Origin: JANPCX01 sp966211815
GTDB lineage: Bacteria > Pseudomonadota > Gammaproteobacteria > Burkholderiales > Burkholderiaceae_C
Reading direction: 5' to 3'
NCBI GenBank assembly: GCA_966211815.1
Contig: CBIHOD010000005.1
Span: 60,152-124,151, forward strand
Length of the DNA: 64,000 bases
The notes under the pieces were generated by a model. It was not told the DNA's origin and ran no database searches. It worked only from the letters and a program-made list of their open reading frames with translations. Made by a program: the position numbers and the translations under genes. Positions 59,446-64,000 of the stretch are shown here, piece after piece; position 1 is the first letter of the stretch; the number at the start of each line of letters is the position of its first letter.

Positions 59446-60516
59446 ATGAAACATTTGGTCTTGCTGGGCTGCGGTCGCGCCCATGTGCAGGTGCTGGCGC
59501 AGCTGGCCCGTTCGCCCTTGCCCGGTGTCGAGGCGACGCTGGTGTCGCCGCAATCCGGCTTCATCGACCCCGGCATGCTGGCCCGCTGGCTGGCCGGCCT
59601 TGGGGGGATCGAGGACTGCAGTCTGCCGGTCGCGGCGCTGGCCGATGCCGCGGGCGCGCAACGGATCGAAGCGCCCATCGGCGCGTTGCGGGCCGATGCG
59701 AAGCAACTGGTCTTCCCCAACGGCGAAGCGCTGGCCTACGACGTCCTCAGCATCGACGCCGAGCCGGCCATGGACCGCGACCTCATCCCGGGTGCGCGCG
59801 AGCATGCCTTGTTCGTCCGGCCGATCGAGCATTTCGTGCGCTTGTCCGCCGGACTGCTCGAGCTTGCCGGCACCCGGCCGCTGTCCATCGTGCTGATCGG
59901 CGGCGGGTCTGCCGGTTTCGAGCTGGCCCTGGCCCTGCAGCACCGGCTCGGAGAGCGGGCGCGCATCAGCCTCGTGACGGGCGGCACACCGCCTCTGCCC
60001 GGTTTCCCTGAGCGCATGCAGGCCCGGGCCGCCGCGGCTTTGCGGCGGGGCCGGGTGGCGATGCTGCAGGAACGCTGCGTCGAAATCACCGCGACGCAGG
60101 TGCTGTTGGCCAACGGCGCCCGCCTGGCTTGCGATGCCCCTCTGGCGGTGTGGGGCGCCAGTCCGGCCCCGTGGTTGGCCGGTTCGGGGTTGGCGCTGGA
60201 CGAAGGCGGTTTCATCCAGGCCCAGGCTTCCTTGCAAAGCGTGTCGCACCCCGAAGTGTTCGCCGCCCCGGATTCCCCGAAGGGCGGCCGGGTGCTGGTT
60301 GAAAACCTGCGGCGCTGCCTGGATCCCCAGCCGGGGCGGGCCCTGCGCGCCTTCGACCCGCCGGCCAGGCCGCTGCGGATGCTGGACTGCGGCGATAGCC
60401 GCGCGATCGCTTCTTGGGGCGGATGGTCCGCCGAGGGTGCCTGGGTGCGGCGCTGGAAAGCGTGGCTGGACCAGCGCTGGATGCGACGCCACGGCGTGGC
60501 GGCCGCTCGGGGCTGA
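59446..60516 (+). CDS. FAD-dependent pyridine-nucleotide oxidoreductase (NDH-2-like)
   Basis: The 356-residue flavoprotein has a FAD-binding Rossmann motif at the start (LVLLGCGRAHVQVL, GxGxAH type) and an NAD(P) motif IVLIGGGSAGFELALAL near 147-163. AVWGASPAPWLAGSGL and a C-terminal VLVENLRRCL follow. It resembles the NDH-2-like half that in some bacteria is fused to or encoded beside selenophosphate synthase SelD; no SelD is seen here. The redox partner is unknown. It converges with tolA. Confidence 0.82.
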   Translation: MKHLVLLGCGRAHVQVLAQLARSPLPGVEATLVSPQSGFIDPGMLARWLAGLGGIEDCSLPVAALADAAGAQRIEAPIGALRADAKQLVFPNGEALAYDVLSIDAEPAMDRDLIPGAREHALFVRPIEHFVRLSAGLLELAGTRPLSIVLIGGGSAGFELALALQHRLGERARISLVTGGTPPLPGFPERMQARAAAALRRGRVAMLQERCVEITATQVLLANGARLACDAPLAVWGASPAPWLAGSGLALDEGGFIQAQASLQSVSHPEVFAAPDSPKGGRVLVENLRRCLDPQPGRALRAFDPPARPLRMLDCGDSRAIASWGGWSAEGAWVRRWKAWLDQRWMRRHGVAAARG

Positions 60517-60581
60517 ACGGCGGAGTCGGCTGTTTCCCGGCACCTCGCCTGCCGGCGCCGCGATGGCGGCCGGTCGGTCAG

Positions 60582-61505
60582 TCAGTCCTGCGGCCGGAAG
60601 AGCAGCTGCATCGACGACGGCACGCGGCCGTCGGTGTCCCGGGGCAGCACTTCGGTGCGTTCGATCGCGCGTTGCACCGCGTCGTCCCAGGCCTTGACGC
60701 CGCTGGAGCGCACGAGCTTGTGGCTCATGATGCGGCCGTCCGGCGCGACGCGGACCTCGACCTCGGCCGCCGGATTGCCGCTGACCACCTCCGAGAAGAC
60801 GATCCTCGGTTTGATGTAGGCACTGATCCGTCCCGCATAGCTGGCCGAAGGCCCGGCGGACTGGGCCGAGCTGCCGGTCGAGGTCGGCGCCCCGCTGCCG
60901 CCGGCCAGACCCTGGATGCGCTTGAGCTGGGCTTCCCGGGCCGCGGCGGTGCGCTGCTCTTGTTCGCGCCGCTGCTTCTCTTCGTCGGCCTTGGCCTTGG
61001 CTTGCTCTTCCTTTTCCTTGGCGGCCTTCTGGGCCGCGAGTTTTTTCTCCGCCTCGGCCTTTTCCTGCTCGGCCTTCTTTTTCTCTTCGGCTTCGGCCTT
61101 GGCTTTCTTGCGCGCCTCTTCCTGCTTGCGCTCTTTGTCCTCGCGCTCTTCGCGCTCTTTTTTCTCGCGGCGGGCTTTCTCGACCGCGATTTGCGCATCC
61201 TCGGCTTCGCGCGGCGGCGGCGGGGCGGGGCGGGTCGCCACCGGCTTGGCGCGCGGTGGCGGAGGTGGTGGTTCCGGCCGCGTGTCGGGGGGCGGTTCGA
61301 CCGCCCGAGGCGCGGCTGCGCGAGGCACTTCGGCCCACAGTTCGGCCTCGGCCGCGACCTGCTGACTGGAACGCCAGTTCACCGCCAGCGCCAGCCCGAG
61401 CACCAGCACGGCGTGGGCCAGCACCGCGAGCGTGACGCCGATGCCGCGGCCCGGCAAGGGCCGGGGCAGGAACTGGTCGGGCGGGGAAGATGCGGGGGCG
61501 TTCAT
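60582..61505 (-). CDS. tolA: Cell envelope integrity protein TolA
   Basis: The 307-residue protein is anchored by one N-terminal helix (about 23-43), has a Pro-rich stretch (about 65-100), a long Lys/Glu/Ala coiled coil (about 105-205) and a C-terminal TolA/TonB-like domain (about 225-305: RISAYIKPRIVF, GVKAWDDAVQRAIERTE, LPRDTDGRVP). With TolQR it spans the periplasm to pull the outer membrane in at division. The C-terminal sequence is the betaproteobacterial form. It is the last gene of the cluster here. Confidence 0.93.
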   Translation of the reverse strand: MNAPASSPPDQFLPRPLPGRGIGVTLAVLAHAVLVLGLALAVNWRSSQQVAAEAELWAEVPRAAAPRAVEPPPDTRPEPPPPPPRAKPVATRPAPPPPREAEDAQIAVEKARREKKEREEREDKERKQEEARKKAKAEAEEKKKAEQEKAEAEKKLAAQKAAKEKEEQAKAKADEEKQRREQEQRTAAAREAQLKRIQGLAGGSGAPTSTGSSAQSAGPSASYAGRISAYIKPRIVFSEVVSGNPAAEVEVRVAPDGRIMSHKLVRSSGVKAWDDAVQRAIERTEVLPRDTDGRVPSSMQLLFRPQD

Positions 61506-61551
61506 GCGACGGGAGGGGAATCCGCTGGCGTGGCTGCGGCGTGTTCTCGCT

Positions 61552-61980
<429 letters not shown>

Positions 61981-61981
61981 G

Positions 61982-62680
61982 TCAGTGCGCCCCCCCGGCG
62001 GCGCCGGGCTGGCCGGCGCTGCGGTGGAGGATGTTGGAGAACTCCTCCATGAAGGTGTCGAACCGGATGGCGATGCGGTCGATATCGCGGGCGAACCGGT
62101 TGTAGGCGATGACGGCCGGTATGGCCGCGAACAGGCCGATCGCCGTGGCGACCAGGGCTTCGGCGATGCCCGGCGCCACCGTCGCCAGCGTGACCTGCTG
62201 CAGGTTGGACAGGCCGACGAAAGCGCTCATGATGCCCCACACCGTGCCGAACAGCCCGACATAGGGGCTGACCGAACCCACCGAGGCGAGGAAGGAAAGG
62301 TTGGCCTCGATCGCGTCGAGTTCGCGCTGGCAGCTGGCGCGCATCGCCCGGCGCGCGCCGTCGAGCAGGCTGCCGGCGTCGAGGACGCGGCGCTCTCGCA
62401 ACTTGAGGAATTCACGCATGCCGGAAGCGAAGATGCGTTCCAGCGGCGAGCTGTGCTGCGCGTTCCTCTGCGCGTCGGAATAAAGGTCGTTGAGGTTCTT
62501 GCCGGCCCAGAACTCGCGCTCGAAACTGTCGTTGCCGCTGCGCACTTTGGACAGGCCCACCAGCTTGCCGAAGATGACCGCCCAGCTGGCCAGCGAGGTG
62601 ATCAACAAGCCCGCCATGACGAGCTGGACCACCAGGCTGGCGTGCAAGACGAGGGTGATGATGGAGAGGTCTTGGTTCAT
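61982..62680 (-). CDS. tolQ: Tol-Pal system motor protein TolQ
   Basis: The 232-residue inner-membrane protein has three hydrophobic helices near 12-38, 130-155 and 165-190 and the MotA/TolQ/ExbB signature GLFGTVWGIMSAFVGL. LATVAPGIAEALVATAIGLFAAIPAV is the proton-channel helix region. The ATG at 62680 gives the normal start (MNQDLSII). It has a weak ribosome site. The usual ybgC gene is not upstream. Confidence 0.95.
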   Translation of the reverse strand: MNQDLSIITLVLHASLVVQLVMAGLLITSLASWAVIFGKLVGLSKVRSGNDSFEREFWAGKNLNDLYSDAQRNAQHSSPLERIFASGMREFLKLRERRVLDAGSLLDGARRAMRASCQRELDAIEANLSFLASVGSVSPYVGLFGTVWGIMSAFVGLSNLQQVTLATVAPGIAEALVATAIGLFAAIPAVIAYNRFARDIDRIAIRFDTFMEEFSNILHRSAGQPGAAGGAH

Positions 62681-62946
62681 GCGGGAAAACTGGTCTCGTT
62701 TCGGGGGATGCTGGGAGTCTCGGAATCCTGCAAGCGACACCGCGCCGACGTCGCGGCCGGAAAGCACGGGTTTCGGAGTTCAAAAGGCCGGGGCCCGCCG
62801 ACAGATCCCTGTTCGCCGGCTTGGTTCAATCGTTTGATACGCCGCAGGGCTGCGGAAGGGGTGACGCCCTAGCGCCGGTTCGCGGCCCACGGGCACGGAA
62901 GGCGCGGGACGGGGAGGGTGGTCGGGCGGCCGAACCGCCCGGGTGC

Positions 62947-63339
62947 TCAGCGTTTGGCCGCGCGCTGGAACACGGGGCCCCACAGCGGGTGCCCTTGCTC
63001 CGACTTGTTCAGCGTGAACCCGGGGTCGGCCTGGATGGCGGCGCGGAACGCGGCTTCGCATTCGCGTTCGCGGTTGCTGGTGCAGTAAATGAAAGCCAGG
63101 TGCTTGTGCGCGGCGGCCTTGTCCTTCGGAGACGTCAAGCCGGCGTTGATCGCGGCGACGAGCTGGTTCTCCGCAGTCGTGTACTGCGCGTCTTCATAAG
63201 CGCGGATCCCGGCCAGCAAGGCTTTTTCGGCGGGGCGTTCCGCCACGTCCAGCAGACCTGGCGCCGGAGCCTGGGGGGGTTGGACGCAAGCGGTGAGCAG
63301 GGTTGAAAGCGACAACAAGAGCAGTGCGGGGAATTTCAT
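62947..63339 (-). CDS. tssQ: TssQ-family type VI secretion-associated lipoprotein
   Basis: The 130-residue protein has a lipoprotein signal peptide with lipobox LTAC (C18), then a TPR-like helical domain. The stretches RPAEKALLAGIRAYEDAQYTTAE, KAAAHKHLAFIYCTSNRERECEAAF and the ending GHPLWGPVF are the markers of TssQ-type lipoproteins found in Burkholderiales type VI clusters. Its ATG overlaps the stop of the upstream gene (ATGA). It has no tssJ-like features, so it is an accessory outer-membrane lipoprotein. Confidence 0.85.
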   Translation of the reverse strand: MKFPALLLLSLSTLLTACVQPPQAPAPGLLDVAERPAEKALLAGIRAYEDAQYTTAENQLVAAINAGLTSPKDKAAAHKHLAFIYCTSNRERECEAAFRAAIQADPGFTLNKSEQGHPLWGPVFQRAAKR

Positions 63340-64000
63340 GATCCGAATCGTGTTTTAACGGTGACCGGTTGACCGGATGTAACGTTCACGGTCGCACTGT
63401 AAGGCGGAAACTCACCGTTGCGTATGGTGATGTGGTGTTTGCCCTCGGGCAGCACGATTTCGGTCAGCGGCGGGGCCGTGCCGACGGACGTGCCGTTGAC
63501 CTCCACCGTGCCCCAGGGGCTGACGGCGATGCGCACCACGCCCTTGGCCATGGGCGCCGCGGTCGCGGCGGCGGCCGCCTTGGCGGCTTGCTCGCGTTCG
63601 CGCGCTTCGCGGGCGCGTTTTTCTTTGGGGGTTTCCTTTGGGGAGGTGTCTTTGGCGGGCGTCGCCGTTTTGGCCATGGCCGCGGCGGTGTTCGAAGGGA
63701 CGGCGGCGGCCGTGGGGGTGGGCGGCGTGCCCGAGGCCGCGGGCGCTTGGGAAGCCTCGGCAACGGCGACCGCGCCGGATGCGGCGTTTTCGCTGGGCAC
63801 CGCGGCGCTGGCGCTTTCGGCGGCGGCTGCCGCCGCCGCGGCGGCGCTCGCGGCTTCGGCCGCGGCGGCAGCGGCTGCGGCGGTCGAGGCGGCATTCGCG
63901 GCCGCGGCGGCTGCGGCCGCACTCGCGGCCACCGCCGGGGCGAGCGGCTGGCTGGCGGCGCGCTGGTCGGCCCAGACCCACCAGGCCGCCCCGACCAGGG
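63336..64000 (-). CDS. C-terminus of membrane protein with Ala-rich linker and PEGA-like domain (start outside window)
   Basis: The frame is open to the window edge, so the start lies beyond it. The visible 220 residues begin with part of a membrane helix (LVGAAWWVWA), then an alanine-rich linker of about 75 residues, a short charged stretch (KETPKEKRAREARE) and a C-terminal PEGA-like beta domain (VSPWGTVEVNGTSVGTAPPL, ...GKHHITIRNG). This layout matches serine/threonine kinases of type VI clusters, whose kinase domain would lie N-terminal to the helix. That part is unseen. It is coupled to the TssQ gene. Confidence 0.75.
   Translation of the reverse strand, partial: LVGAAWWVWADQRAASQPLAPAVAASAAAAAAAANAASTAAAAAAAAEAASAAAAAAAAAESASAAVPSENAASGAVAVAEASQAPAASGTPPTPTAAAVPSNTAAAMAKTATPAKDTSPKETPKEKRAREAREREQAAKAAAAATAAPMAKGVVRIAVSPWGTVEVNGTSVGTAPPLTEIVLPEGKHHITIRNGEFPPYSATVNVTSGQPVTVKTRFGS

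Noticed and set aside
63780..63935. GCC/GCG-rich tract looking like a tandem or CRISPR-like repeat
   Set aside because: It is an alanine-rich coding linker with irregular codons; there are no fixed-length units or spacers.

Overview
The window is about two-thirds G+C with strong GC3 codon bias. Its gene families (two-ACT aspartokinase, PA2169-type and hemerythrin stress proteins, TssQ-type lipoprotein, TRAP and Liv transporters next to a fused 5-oxoprolinase) suggest a betaproteobacterium of the order Burkholderiales, most likely Comamonadaceae (Variovorax, Acidovorax or Ramlibacter-like). This is inferred from protein style and gene order; no search was run. It looks like chromosome: there is no integrase, complete insertion sequence, phage module or CRISPR array.

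Layout. 1-5.7 kb: housekeeping genes (partial cysS, an AlkA-type glycosylase, accA, tilS, lysC, tRNA-Ser(GCT) with its terminator). 5.8-7.0 kb: two unknown envelope proteins, then an A+T-rich gene-free stretch. 7.6-12.1 kb: a four-gene signalling operon (receiver protein, HD-GYP phosphodiesterase, solute-binding protein, PAS histidine kinase). 12.2-19.3 kb: hemerythrin, AlkB, esterase, Lrp/DMT exporter, fumC and fpr. 19.5-24.3 kb: a BMP-type nucleoside ABC importer, followed by a membrane diguanylate cyclase. 27.4-28.8 kb: a probable peptidoglycan-hydrolase effector with an exported partner. 28.9-38.2 kb: stress proteins, an SDR enzyme, two heptose-pathway-like enzymes, ribA, an orphan GspE/PilB ATPase, and the second copy of a palindromic repeat.

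38.2-53.5 kb is one long co-directional catabolic region: a LysR regulator, a DUF1445 (D-glutamate cyclase-like) enzyme, a TRAP transporter with two binding proteins, a complete Liv-type ABC importer, a fused hydantoinase A/B (5-oxoprolinase) and an NTF2-like protein. Together they read as uptake and opening of 5-oxoproline or a related cyclic amide. UspA and a membrane protein follow.

54.7-59.2 kb holds a NhaR-like LysR gene divergent from an IscR-like regulator with no cysteines, followed by a bufferin-type RiPP metallophore operon: DUF2282 precursor with four cysteines, DUF692/MNIO enzyme, DUF2063 partner and DoxX. 59.4-62.7 kb carries a FAD oxidoreductase and tolQRA without tolB-pal. 62.9 kb to the end is the edge of a type VI secretion locus (TssQ-like lipoprotein and the C-terminus of a membrane protein with a PEGA-like domain). 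The probable amidase effector at 28 kb fits an organism that has a type VI system.
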